64,000 bases of DNA from Diphasiastrum complanatum (Eukaryota > Streptophyta > Lycopodiopsida > Lycopodiales > Lycopodiaceae): contig CM055092.1 in NCBI GenBank assembly GCA_029204225.1, positions 69,188,229 to 69,252,228 of the forward strand, written 5' to 3'. The translations under genes and the position numbers were made by a program. This document shows positions 21,641 to 33,540 of the stretch, piece by piece. Each line of letters starts with the position of its first letter. Position 1 is the stretch's first letter. Under the pieces are notes generated by a model. It was not told the DNA's origin and did not search any database. It saw only the letters and a program-made list of their open reading frames with translations.

Positions 21641-22830
21641 TGCATGTCTTGTTTACTAAATAAAGCAAAGGCTGATGATCGATATAAAATGCAAAGTGTG
21701 TTGCCATCAATGTCGTAATTTCTTTACTGAAAATACCATAGCCAACGCTTCTCGTTCTGTGGTGGGATAATTCTTTTCAGAATTACTAAGTTGTCGACTA
21801 AAAAATTTGATAGGGTAATCATTCTTATATTCTCCTGGTTGCGTTAAAACTGATCCTATGGCATATTTTGATGCGTCACAGTATGCACAAGAAATTCAAT
21901 TGTCCAGTTTGGATCTCGGAGGATCGATGTAGAAGCTCAGGCTTTCTTCTAATTTTCAAATGCTTCCAACGCCTCAGTTGTCCAAATTGGTACAACGATC
22001 AGCTTATATATAGGTCGTGCCAACTCTGCAAAGAATAGAATAAATATTCAATAATAATTCGCATAACCCATAAAAATGCAAACTCCTCAATTTTTCCTGG
22101 TGGAGGTAACTCCACGTTTGGAATAGTCTGTAGCAATTCCTTGATATCACATGTCCAAGAAAAACTCCATGAGTAACCCAAATCTGACATTTTTCTGGAT
22201 TCAAGAAAATCTGATACTTACGATAACGTTCAAATACTTTTTCCAAACGATCCAGATGGTCTGTATTAGCACTATGGACTCCAAGATTATCTAAATAAAT
22301 TTCAAGAAATTTTTGCAAATACTCTTTAAAAGAAAATTGCATAACCTGCTGAAATGAACTTGGTGCATTATATAGTCCAAATGGCATGACTTTATAAGCA
22401 TATGTTTTCCATTCAATTGCAAAAGTTGTTTTATGTCGATCTGCAGGTGCGATTTTTACTTGGTTATAATTATTGAATCCATCCAAAAAAATACTCTAGC
22501 AAGGCGATCCAATATGCTTTTTGTAAAAGGCAATAAAAAGTGATCTTTTTGCGTCACTTTATTCAAAGCTTTTAGATTCACACAAATTCTCATCTTTTCA
22601 TTTTTCTTAGGAACGACAACAATTGGTGAAACCCACTCAATATGCTCAATTTCATAGATGAAATATGCTTCTAGTAACCTTTTTAACTCCTTCTTGATAA
22701 GATCTGTGACATTTGGATCACAACAATAAAATTTTGTGAATTTTGGCACTTCATCAGGTATCAAAAAATGGTATGCTCGATTACTGATGTAGGAATTCCT
22801 TTCAAATCCTTGTATGTCCAAGCATAACAA
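21641..22830 (-). pseudogene. Gypsy element F: reverse transcriptase and RNase H
   Basis: RT starts EWVSPIVVVPKKNEKMRICV, then LKALNKVTQKDHFLLPFTKS, FNNYNQVKIAPADRHKTTFA and YKVMPFGLYNAPSSFQQVM. The active-site block is FLEIYLDNLGVHS, with the second aspartate of YLDD changed to asparagine. It ends HGVFLGHVISR. RNase H follows as YPTTEREALAMVFSVKKLRH and TMATHFAFYIDHQP-like sequence with frame changes. The lineage resembles D, but the two are separate elements because each has its own protease and RT. Confidence 0.82.
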
Positions 22831-24130
22831 CTGTGATATTTGATCAACAAGTTTTTCAATGCAATGAATTGATCTGAGGTAAGTTGCATTCCAACTTGAA
22901 CAATCTTCTTAGCCTTTCTAGCTAGTTCAGCAAGATTCATAGGCTGAGTCCTAGCTGGTCCACTATAAATCTCTTGTGTTTCTGGCACTTGATCTTTAGG
23001 TAATATGATCACAACATCATCAAGGGTATAACATTTGAAATGATCTGTCATATCTTGATGAACGTCATCTTGTTTCTCTTGTTAAAAGGGATTAACCTTT
23101 GCCTTGCATTTAGCTTTCTTAATCGAAGTCTTACGAGAAGACAAGAACTTCTCGGAATTCTGACTTGATGAATCATCTTCAAGCTTATCTTTCCCTTTAT
23201 CCAATAAAGGCGGTATGACTTTTGGATCAGCTATCAAAACTGCATGTCGTGAAGGATTTTTCCATTTCAGAACCGTGTTATAATGTTGTTTGACTTGCTT
23301 CTTCATCATTGGTCCTGTATTCTTCCCTTCCTTCAATATAACCGCTTTTGGCAATTGTATTGCTGGTTCATCAAGAATATTGCAAACTCCAAACCTTGTA
23401 AAATTCATATGATTTAGAATCTGCTCATCAATAAGTTCAGCATTTTTGTCATAAGATAGAGATGATTGACATGAATGAGTTCATCTTTAATAGGATCTAG
23501 AATCGGATCGGTTGATATCCATGCCACATTCATCATGTTGATTGGAAAGGTGATAGGCATATCCAAAATACAATCAGCTATAGAAATGTCGCTCAACTTT
23601 GAATTGTTATCTCGTCGACACATGTATGCTGCTATACAATCCACAATTGCAAGAGCTTAATTCTAGTTAACATTATTTGTTTAAGAGTCATAATGCAATC
23701 CCAAAGCTATTGGTTGATCACAAGTATGATCCGTTGTTGATAAATCATCATCCCCTTTTTGGACTGTTGGTTTGATTGTCCAAGTTAATGGATCAACTTC
23801 AACTGCACACTCACAATCCTCAAATGTAATCTTTCATGTTCTCCAGTTATGAATCACTTGCGCAACTCATAACCATGGACGTCCCAATAGAATGCAATAA
23901 ACTGATGGTGCTTCCTATAAGTCCATTACTATAAAAGTAATGACAAACTGGATTCCCGTAATCTTCACATGTATGTCTTCCACGATGCCTTTAGAAAAAA
24001 TTGTAGTCTGATCAACTAACTTGATAGCAAAATTTGCAACTTTCATCTTTGTGAGGCCCCATTTAGCACATAATTTTGTTGAGATTAGATTAACTCCTGA
24101 ACCTCCATCTATCATGGCTGCCACTCGTCC
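22831..24130 (-). pseudogene. Gypsy element F: protease and protease-RT spacer
   Basis: The protease reads MIDGGSGVNLISTKLCAKWG (about 24124-24060), a DGG variant of the catalytic motif, and continues to VKITGIQFVITFIVMDL. The spacer toward RT includes acidic and lysine-rich segments (23082-23644) and AELARKAKKIVQVGMQLTSD with YAWTYKDLKGIP (22761-23051). Stops occur at several places. Confidence 0.72.
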
Positions 24131-25220
24131 AAATCCATTAGAGGAGTTCTATTTTTGAGTCCACATTTTGATTCCATACTAAAAATGGCATAACTTTTTA
24201 GTGGTAAGTCCAAATCTAGCAGAGTTTGGTGCATTGGAAAGCGCTCGACAAGGGCTTTCCAATGATATGTTAGATGACATACTTTTAAGCTACGATTAAA
24301 AAGTTATGGCAAGTCAAAAGTATTAGTGTTATAATATTTCAATAATAAAAAAGGCATCTTGCACGAATTCTTAAAGGGTCTTTTTGGAACTCAAAACTCT
24401 TCTAATGGTTTATGTTGTATTGACAAGGTAATATTTCTCTGCTCACTCTCCCAAAATGCCCCTACATTGAGTACTTCGTTTGATCCTTCAAAACCAGCAC
24501 AAAATAGGGGTTCCTGCTGGACTATTGATTCTGTCTGGTCAATCTCTCGGCTAATACTTCATTTGCTTGAGGCACCAACTTAAGAAATTCTCCTAATGTA
24601 ATATCCATAGTACTAGATAGAATATTCATGATCAATTCTATTTGTGGCACTTTAGATTCGGTCATCTTGAAGCGTTCTTTGCGATGGTGAAACTGAGTGT
24701 TAAAATTCATTCATGGGTTATGTAAATCCGATAGTGGCACATGTGAAGAATGAATCTCTGCTGCAACTTTGGTGGCTCCCAATGCCTCCTGTTCTTGTAA
24801 GTCTTTGATCCACTGCCTCATGTTGTTGTGTTTCTTCTTCTCTGAGTTGAGATTTGGATACACCCCTGATGCGGTAGGTAGATCATTAGCTGGCACAAAT
24901 TCAGCAGGTGTTGGATCAACGACAACTCCTTTCTACTTCTGAGCTCGTATAACAACCAACAATGGTGCACTTGGTTCACTAGGTTCTTACCGACGGTGGT
25001 TTTGGTCTTGTTGGACAATCCTTGTAACAATGTCCATAACCGCATTCCCGATTATTCGGACATTCAGCAATTCTGTGATTTTCTCCACATCCAAAGCATC
25101 CAAGTGGTGCTCTATCCCACTGTCTAGACTGGTGGTGTTGTGCAGTAGCATAGATAGCATATTGCTATGAAGAACCAATCTCTTTATCAGTATTGCAATT
25201 CCATTGGTCATTACCAACCA
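24131..25220 (-). pseudogene. Gypsy element F: gag with zinc knuckle
   Basis: At about 25120-25000 the minus strand encodes CFGCGENHRIAEC followed by CGYGHCYKDCP, two consecutive cysteine/histidine knuckles characteristic of a Gypsy nucleocapsid. An upstream glutamine-rich QQHHQ-like segment and a downstream region with coiled-coil composition complete the fragment. Frame changes split it into at least five short frames. The N-terminal gag core is not clear. Confidence 0.65.
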
Positions 25221-25739
25221 AATATTTTGGTTCCATCATATTCGCAGAAGTGGCATGTTGTATTGGAGGAGCTGGCAACAATAGTCGCTCAGGAAATCCA
25301 AGGCCATGGGCCTTACTATCAAGTCCCTTCCGATTTGGATTATCCCTATTTTGGAATTTGACATATCTTTGTGTTTATAGATCCCCTAATCCAGAGGATC
25401 TGTTTACTATGGTTCTTTTACTTCTTGCTTACAACTTCTACGGCTTGGAATTCTGCTTGTTACCAGGCTTCAGGGCATTCGTTATGTGTGCTCTTGATAT
25501 TACGATGCCAAACCAGGCAAAAGGGATAGATTGTCATTGTAGTATATTTTTGTCCTGCTTGTCAAAGGACTACTCAGGGTCAAACTCTTTTGAACACACT
25601 TACATTCATACAAAGATGCAAGCCAAGAACGTTCATTCACAGATCAGCATACAGCCCAAATGAACGTTCAATGGATTCTACAGCTACCTACTCTGGAACG
25701 AACTGAATTAGAGCCTGTATTTTACTAACACTGAGCTAC
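25221..25739. other. no gene recognised; probable leader of element F
   Basis: A 156-codon plus-strand frame crosses this area but is antisense to the gag region and has no motif. The block GAACGTTCA occurs twice near 25630-25670. Untranslated retrotransposon leader is the likely content. Confidence 0.35.
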
Positions 25740-26343
25740 ACTTGCATAAATTGACAAAACAAGAAACAAAAACTAATCTACAGCATTTTAGGAGTCCAAG
25801 AATCAAGAAACCAACCAGCCTTTTGATTCTTGGACACCCCAAGAACATCGAGAACTGGAATGTCAGAGAATATGCAAGATTTACACCACAGATCCAGCCT
25901 ATTTAGTTTACCTGAATGCTAGTTCCTACATTAATCCACAAACAAGAAAAGAAACTAATCCACTCTAGGAAAGCAGCAAATCTAATCCACTCTACAATCC
26001 ACAACCACACACAAAAGGAGGGAAGGGCAAGATCATAAATGGATCACTCAAGAAACAAGAATGATCAAGGAGCTCAATGAATGCACCAAACTCGCGAAGG
26101 CTCTTCTCATTTCAGCATGGAGTTGATACAATTCACAAAAAGCTCCTCTTCACAAAGAGGGAGTCCCTTAATAAGCAAGAGAGCTCCTTAGGTGGCATCC
26201 TAGTAAAATTTCCACATTTCACAATTTACAAGTGGAATAATGCTCTCCACTAGAGGTCACCATCAAAAGGTGGCTCACTCTACTTTTTTTAAGAGGGGTC
26301 TACTTGCATTTATTACATTTGCTTGGAAATACCAGTTCCTACA
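25740..26343 (-). repeat. LTR-like repeat, partner of 1-270
   Basis: On the minus strand 25990-25740 matches the start of the window. TGTAGGAACT occurs at both 26343 (reverse) and about 25928, and could mark an LTR start and a duplicated end. It is probably the 5' LTR/leader of Gypsy F because it lies just upstream of its gag in the same orientation. Boundaries are not proven. Confidence 0.5.
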
Positions 26344-27868
26344 TTGTCATTCCATCTTCCGAGATTCACCATGAGGCTTACACGGTTCTTGCTTTCCATT
26401 CCTAACTAGCATTTCTCGGCTCTCATACTCGGCTCTCAGTCTTCATTAGTCTCGTCTTCTCATAGACCTCCTCGGTCTAAGATGAGAGGTGCTCTTGAGT
26501 TGCTCTGTTCGAGTATCTTGGGGATTCGTCAGAATCAGCCAACATCATCCCACCCCTAATGTGTTGCAGGACCCACTACAACTCATATTGGACGATGTCG
26601 CTCCGCTTTGTATTGGCGTCTTCGATCGTCACTTGGAAAAGCGTAAATCCTTGTTCGCTTACATAAAACCAAGTGCTTACTGTCGCTAGTCTTTATCACA
26701 AAAACTGTTTTTCACGAATTGTTGTAGTTTAACCAAAATTTCTTATCGCTACAATTGGTTGACATTCTCAAAATTGGAGAGCTCTCAGTAGCTTCACAAC
26801 TTGCATGCTCGAGTGCATTCCATGTGTCTCTTTGTTTTGTCACTTGTATCTGCCATTGACGGTTTCATCTTTGGTTTCTTGGCAAATTCTATCTTCTGGG
26901 AGGTCTGTATCCTCCATCTGCTTCTGGGTGTTTCCGTAGTTCTTCTCTCAGTTGAAGTTTCAGTCTCAAGGAATACCTTCGATCTACAGGTTGCACAAAC
27001 TTTGATTTTCAGTCTCAAGGAGATGGATTCATCAAAAATTGGTGGTAGGAACAGTTTTGGATGGACGTTTTGGTAACAGTAAGGAAACATGATGAAAGCT
27101 TGGTGGTAGGGTGAAGGAACTGATAGTTCTACAGTTACAGCCTTGGACCCTTGCAATGTTGAGCTTTGACCACCACTTGTTGGGTGAGGAGCTTGCTTTA
27201 TTTGCAGGTTCACAGTTGTCTTCATCTTTCATTTTATACAGCTCTTCCTTTTGATTCATTACTTTTGGATCTCTTTGGGCTTCATAAGATGGGATTCAAC
27301 TATCATTACTCCAGAGAGTTTCTTTTGATCAAGATTGATCTGACTCATCTGTTGCTTAAGTTTTGTCCTTTCCTCCTTAGCTTCTTGGATCTTTTTCTTT
27401 ATTTGTTCTGGCTGCTTCGCCTGCTTCTTATATCTTCGTTTGGCTGACCATCCATTGTAGGTGGCAGTTGGTCTCCGCAAGACACTTGCAATGATCTGTC
27501 AATTGCTTCGGTAGGACTATAGAAAACTAGGAATTTCTCAGAAGAACAGTAAACTAATGATAATCAAACAAATGGAAGGAAGGGTGGTGGTGACAACGGT
27601 AGATGGTGTGGACGATAGACATGAGAATGGGCGCAGAAGTATGGCAAGAGATTGGTCGAAGAAGGAGACTGATTTTCCAATGCTCGTGTTTCTCTTTTCT
27701 AAAGGATCTTCGTCATGATTGGAATACTTCTTCTGATTGAGTCTCTTCGGATTATCCAGCTGCCTTCTTTAGCCTTGTCTTTTTATATTTGACTTGTGAC
27801 CTTGGCTGTCGATCTTGCTGATGTTGTTGTTGGCAGCGTAACTGCTCCAGTGGATCCAAGCAGATCCA
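26344..27868. other. unassigned region with coiled-coil-like minus-strand frames
   Basis: Minus-strand frames at 27480-27259 (lysine/glutamine-rich: KRRYKKQAKQPEQIKKKIQE) and 27225-26794 are longer than chance neighbours and may be 5' gag of a Gypsy relic. No diagnostic motif is present. The direct repeat TCGGCTCTCA occurs near 26415-26440. I cannot assign a function. Confidence 0.3.
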
Positions 27869-27919
27869 CCCCCCCCCCCCCCCCCCCCCCCACCCCCCCC
27901 CCCCAAAAAAAAAAAAAAA
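27869..27919. repeat. poly-C / poly-A homopolymer tract
   Basis: 23 C, one A, 12 C, then 15 A. Such a tract is unstable in replication and sequencing, so its exact length should be treated as uncertain. Confidence 0.95.
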
Positions 27920-28499
27920 TTATTGGTGGGGATGTTGTTGCTGGTAACTGTTCATGCTCAGGATTGGATCGGTGTGTGGAACACATAGTTGAAACTCGTT
28001 GAACATGCAACTGGACTAAAGATTGAACAAATTTTTACTAAATTTGTTTCGATCTTGCTATAGTTGACTCAAAAAATAATATGGCAATGAGATGCAGGAA
28101 TCAACTCTAATTTGACATGGATTTCTCATATGTCTCCAAAATTCTAAACTGCTATACAAGATAATCTGAAGATGGATAGATGAATGAAAATGTGTTCTGG
28201 AGATGCTCTACGAAAGACTCTCATGCAATAACTATTCCTCAAGCAAACATCAATCACACAAAATAGGTGAACAGAAACAAGAAAATAAACAAACGTTACA
28301 GAGAGTGAGAACTGTATAGCACTTGTGGAACAAAACTTGCATTCATCAACATTGATAATGTACCTTGATAGTTGCAATATTTTAGTTGTTTTGTAGAGCA
28401 ATGTGATTTACTCTGACATGTCGTTGTCAAAACAAGGCAGGGTGGGTGACGCTAAAATCGACCATCAGTGATAGCAAATGTTGTTAGATATAGCTTGAG
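27920..28499. other. no feature recognised
   Basis: AT-rich, short frames only. It may be the degraded continuation of the gag relic to the right. Confidence 0.4.
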
Positions 28500-29312
28500 A
28501 TGCAGGTATTATTGAGGTACTATGTCCTGAGGACCTTTGTGAACAAGAGATTCAAAATTGAATCTCTATCTGGATTTCCGAATCTGAAAAATATTGTGTA
28601 TTGGCACATTGGAAATCTTATCAGCATGTGGAAAGACAAATAGGTTTGAGGTTGTAGAAGGGGAGAAAAACTGTCAATTCCCTGTGGAGGTTGCTCTTGG
28701 TTGGACATTGTAGCGGATGACGGAATATCGGATTCACTTTCTTTCGACAACGACTCATTTCATATTGTCTTTTTTTCATTATGGAGCTGGTGTATTGTGC
28801 GGTAATGTAGAATTTTGCAAGAAACTTCTCGACTAGGCAGCAAGTTGAGCTTTTGGGTGCTATGGTGCTCGTGTTGTGTTGTTGGAGGATCCTATTGTGA
28901 TTCATAACTGACGTGACGGGCAGGTAGGATCTTAGTTGGTTGTTTTGGACAGTCTTTGAAACTGTGTTTTCTGATACAATCTTCACACTCAGCATGGTAC
29001 TGGGTCTTAACTGGACAATCAACCATGAAGTGGCCGGTTTCACCACAGATGAAACATCTGGTGTGCAATGGCCCTTGTATAACGGCATAGCCATCTTATA
29101 TGGCTAATGGTTCGGGACTTTTTGGTGGGTATTCATGATAAGTCAAGGAATGTCGAGAATGTGATGGTTGTGCTTCATATTGTTGGACTGTATGTGCTTG
29201 GGTACGCGGATATGAAGGACAAGCATCAACAGGATGCATCGCCCGACAGTGTGGGCACCATATTGTTTTTCGTCTATGTACCTAAATCGATCCATATCGA
29301 GGTCGACGAAGG
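28500..29312 (-). pseudogene. Gypsy gag relic with three zinc knuckles
   Basis: Reading the minus strand from 29290: WCPHCRAMHPVDACPSYPR, then after a stop CFICGETGHFMVDCP (classical CX2CX4HX4C), then CEDCIRKHSFKDCPKQP. Three successive cysteine/histidine clusters with glutamine- and proline-rich linkers mark a Gypsy nucleocapsid related to that of element F (compare CYKDCP with FKDCP). The remainder toward 28500 is low-complexity coding with stops. No protease follows, so only gag survives. Confidence 0.7.
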
Positions 29313-30039
29313 TTAATTCCAAAAATAGTCTAAGAAGGCTAAAGTGACCGTTGCACTAGTTGCTAGTAATCTTTTGTAGAAAGTTTAACACTTTTATGCA
29401 AGAATATCAGTTCTCTAAGAGAAACCTTTTCCAGAGTCACAGTCAGTACATCATACTATTTTTGGTAATCAATAAGTTGGGCGAACATTAAGTCAAGGTT
29501 AGTTGTTATACTAAGTTATTTTTGTCCAAAAAAAATGTTCTTTTTTGTAAAAATAACATTAGATCAAAAAGTCTATTTTAATCCTCACCAAGCTGCAAAA
29601 AGTCATTGTTCATCAAAAAGGAAACTTTGCTAGTTCTACCCTAGCATCATCATTATCAGATATACCTACTATTAATTAGACGGAGGTTAGATTTTTCATT
29701 TTTGTGAGAAACAACTAGATAAGTGATTTTTTAACCAAAATAGTAATGAAAGAACCCTTGCTGAGTCAACCTTCGCCTTGGGAACCTTCGCAAGTCTATT
29801 TTTGAGTTCTGATCTATTAGATCTAGCTACTATCAAATTTTTGAAAAATTTTGTTATAGTTTGCCATTGATTCTAAGAAATGTACATTTCTAGTGTTGAT
29901 CGCTTAATAAAAATAAAAATTTCCAAAATCAAAATCTGATTATTGTCAAGTGATAAAGTTTTACAGATCTGATCAGAGATAGGAGTTAATTGAAAAATCT
30001 AGATCCAATCTCATTATTCTTTTGAAGTGATTTGGAAGA
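29313..30039. other. possible leader of the plus-strand gag fragment
   Basis: No gene seen. The position between two oppositely oriented gag fragments suggests retrotransposon leader sequence on at least the right half. Confidence 0.3.
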
Positions 30040-30283
30040 ATGTTTGATTCAAATATTGAACCTGAACTACTTGATCCTTTGATTGTTGTTCCACGAGTTA
30101 TTGTTAGAAGAATATCTTGTCTAGAGTTGCCAAAGTATAATGGGTTATCTCATACAGTTAAATTTCTCAAAAATTTTGCTGAATCGTGTGACGTTTATGG
30201 TGATGTTTTTCCACAAGATAAACTTAGGCTATTTCATATGTCCTTAATTGGAGCGGCACAAGATTGGTTTTACAACCAAGATG
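30040..30283 (+). pseudogene. Gypsy gag N-terminal fragment, cut by element G
   Basis: An open frame runs through LPKYNGLSHTVKFLKNFAES, then QDKLRLFHMSLIGAAQDWFY. This is the retrotransposon gag helical core found in plant Gypsy elements (fold ending in a conserved AxxWF). It is interrupted exactly where TGTTATGTCC, the proposed LTR start of element G, begins. The downstream half was not found in the window. Confidence 0.7.
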
Positions 30284-30663
30284 TGTTATGTCCATGACCG
30301 GTACATAGGATACAGTATACTCCTAGTCTTGGATACACGGTACTCCAGTGAAACAAGCTGTTAGTTATGCCACGTCATACTGGACGTGACCCGAAAGTAA
30401 CTAATATCCTTGTGAGGCCCAGAACACACTAAATGGAGTTTAGACAAGGTATGAGACAAGGTCCAAACTCGCTCTACTTCACATCATGGTTCTTGATTCA
30501 CTGCCATGCTCTCACTCTACATTCATGCTTCTTGTTCCTTGGCTTGGGGGTGAGGCTTCTAAGGATTGATTGGATGCTTCTACTTGGTTGGGTGGTTTCT
30601 CCACAGTGTGTTATCCTTTTGTGTTTAGGATTTGTATGCAGGATCTAAGGAGCTTCCCTTACA
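30284..30663 (+). repeat. putative 5' LTR of Gypsy element G (380 bp)
   Basis: It begins TGTTATGTCC at the break in the gag frame and ends CCCTTACA one base before a TGGTATCAGAGC primer site. The TG...CA ends and the position support an LTR. No second copy is available for confirmation. Confidence 0.6.
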
Positions 30664-30664
30664 G

Positions 30665-30676
30665 TGGTATCAGAGC
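30665..30676 (+). promoter_or_regulatory. primer-binding site of element G
   Basis: TGGTATCAGAGC, complementary to the initiator tRNA-Met 3' end. It is used by many plant Gypsy elements of the chromovirus group. Confidence 0.7.
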
Positions 30677-32373
30677 AAGGCTTACAAGCTTGGAGAGGTG
30701 GTGCTTTTCATTGGAGCTTGGTGGTATTCAACTAGTATTCTCTACCAAGGAGAGGAGCAAGGTTGCAAGTTGGTGGATCTTCCCAAAGTCAATTTGCATG
30801 TTCCATATCTCTCTCAAATTCATTGTGGTTTATGGAGAATTGTGCTAGGAAATCAATTTTGGTGTCTTTTTTGGAGTTTTAGCATGTGTAGCTCAAAACT
30901 AGTGAAGGATCTGAGATTTCCAGCAAGTTAATTCACTTTGAAGTGGTTGAAATTCAGTTTGCATGTTGGATCTTCCCATGTATTTGGATTCTAGGCTGTT
31001 TTGTGGCCAAATTTGGCTTGTTTTCCATGTTTTTGGCACAAAATGGAGGGTAGAATTCAAAATCTAGCAAGATCAGATCAATTGATTGGTTGTAACTCTA
31101 TATTTTGGATTGCATGTGGATTTGAAAAACGTTCTTGCCAATAATATCCAATTGTGCATGGTGAAAAAACCTAGAAAGGGCTAAAATTCATGATTTTTGC
31201 TTGTTTTTTCATGAAATTGGATGGTAGGAGGCTGTTGAACATCAATTGAAGCTGTCCTAGAAGTTAGAACCAAGAATTCCAGCAATTGGATTTGTAGGAA
31301 GTCAAAAAGTGTCAAACATTGACCAATTTTGGTGAATTTTGGGGGATGGATTTCTCTAAATTCATAAGGGGATCATTCTGGATTTCTTCCAACATGATTT
31401 GTATTCCTTTTGGTATTCCAACATGGTTTGTATTTCAATTTTATCAAGTTTGTAGCAATTTTGACTTCTAGAAACCAAGAATTCATGGTTCTTAGCCCAT
31501 ACTGCTTCATAGGATCTATATGAAGGCTTCATGGAACTCTTAGAGACCATTTAAGACTATTTGGATCATCACTTTTAGGCTTGGTTGAGTGTTTGCATGT
31601 TTTTTGACATGTTGGTCTTAAAAAAGTGCGCCCTCCTACAGCTTAATTGGCTATTTTGAACTCGCATGTGTGAGTCCTAGGTGGCAGGCTGACATGGCAA
31701 GTGTCTTGTTCACTGAGTCTCCCTCTGTACTGAGCTTTATAGCACCCAATTTGTGTCCTGTAGCCAAAGATATGAGCATCTGAAGTTTTGCAATTTTGTA
31801 AGCAAAATTGGTAAAATTTCCAATTGTTATGATTGCATGCATGACAATTTTTGTGCTTGCATGGAATGTCTGCATGTGGTTTCTCTAAGTGATTCTGACA
31901 TGCATGAGTTGGTTAGATCTGTTTTGAGTGGTCATACGCATGTACTTTGACGGTTAGATACAAAATTGGATTTTATAGCTGACAATTTCCGTAGAACTGA
32001 ATTTTTACGTAAAATTTCGTAAACTAAAAAATCAGTTTAATGTTGCATGTCTTGCATGCCTGATGGACATTAATGAAATAAAATTGAAAATCAAACAGTG
32101 AATCGAATTTTTGATTTCGATTGCTTAATAACTGACTGTGATTTTATATGAATTTTTAGAAAACGTTAAAAAAAAAAAAGTTTATAAATTTAAAGTGCGA
32201 AAACTCAAAATTTTTAGTTTTTTCCAATTTCTTGTAATGTCTATGAAATTGACTAATAATAGTGATTTGACCATACTGGAATCAATTTCAATCAGTTTTT
32301 GGTCAACAGTACTCCACTATGAGTTAGTCAAATATTAACTAAATTTAGTAATTTTCAGGATAGATATATCGAG
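30677..32373 (+). other. long leader of element G
   Basis: About 1.7 kb without a protein motif between primer site and gag. All frames are short. A long untranslated leader or a small insertion could account for it. Confidence 0.4.
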
Positions 32374-33540
32374 ATGGCCGAAGAAACTTCAAATCAAGAT
32401 GCAAATCCAGGTGCGCCATCTTATATGGTGATTTGTCGGCAGTTGAGTACGGCACTCAATGATATGAATAATCGTAATCATATGAGAGATCAACAAATAG
32501 AGGTTCTTTTAAATCAAGTCAAATTGATGTCTTCACCCAATTTCGGTTTTCAACCGGAGGTTTATAAGAGCGAGAAAAAGGAGAAGAAACCTGAGGTCGT
32601 CGAGAACTGGCTGGCCAAGTGGAGTAGTTACTTCAATCTGCACGGTGTTCCTGATGGGAAGAAAATTGAAAGTGTCGTGTTGTTCTTACGTGGCAAAGCG
32701 TCATCGTGGTGGCGAGATTTACCCGTGAAGCCAACTACTTGGGATGCATTTGTGGAAGTTTTCAAAAAAGCTTTTGTAGTTGTTGATGACGTGGACTACT
32801 ACCTAAAGTTCGTGAACTGCAAGATGGGTACAAAGAGTTTAGACTCTTATATTTAGAAATTCATGGACCTATGGAATAGGGTTCCATCCTTCAATGCGAA
32901 GTTGGCATTATGGCAGTTTGTCCTAGGTTTGCCAGCCGACTATCAGAACGAATGCAGGCGAAATGTGCTTCAAAGCCTCAGGATGCGTTTCGGATTGCGA
33001 AAGCATATGATTCCACAGTGGTGGCATCCAGGAAGCAATTTGCACAAATTCCAACCACTTTGAAAACCAAGAAGGTTAAGAAGCGCGGTCCAGACCAAGC
33101 AAAATATTTTGACGAATTAGATCAAGCAGCATCGGAACCCAGGGAGCCGAAGAGAAAGCGATTTAAAAAATCTATGTCCCGGAAAAAGGCTAAAAGAAAG
33201 AACTTATGTTTTGTCTGTAAGAAGCCTGGACATATGATGAAATTTTGTCCAGAAAGGAAGAAAGGGTCTGCTCACATGATTGAAATCCCAAGAGGCAATG
33301 GTAAGACTTTGGAAATTAACCTGACTGATTGTGAGTGTGAATGTTCTTTTAGTACTACTTCTTTCTTGCCTAATGAACTTTTCCATTTGATTGGCACAGT
33401 TAAAGATCAAGAAGTGAGTATTTTATTGGACAGTGGTTCAACTCATAATTTTATTAATTTGTAATTTGTAGAGACAAATTGCTCCTTAGAAATAAAGACT
33501 TTCCTAGCTTCCAACCTAGATAGATTTTGATGATATAGAA
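32374..33540 (+). pseudogene. Gypsy element G gag and start of protease
   Basis: Starts MAEETSNQDANPGAPSYMVI. The gag core includes VVENWLAKWSSYFNLHGVPD and LFLRGKASSWWRDLPVKPTT. A TAG stop at 32854 follows SLDSYI, then the frame continues with KFMDLWNRV. A shift near 32950 moves it to the frame encoding a basic stretch and the zinc knuckle CFVCKKPGHMMKFC. The protease opens with ILLDSGSTHNFINL and ends at about 33540, with no reverse transcriptase after it. The DSGST-HNFI form is typical of chromovirus-like Gypsy elements. Confidence 0.8.

Noticed and set aside
25193-25663. 156-codon plus-strand frame
   Set aside because: Antisense to the Gypsy F gag/leader, no motif, composition typical of a shadow frame.
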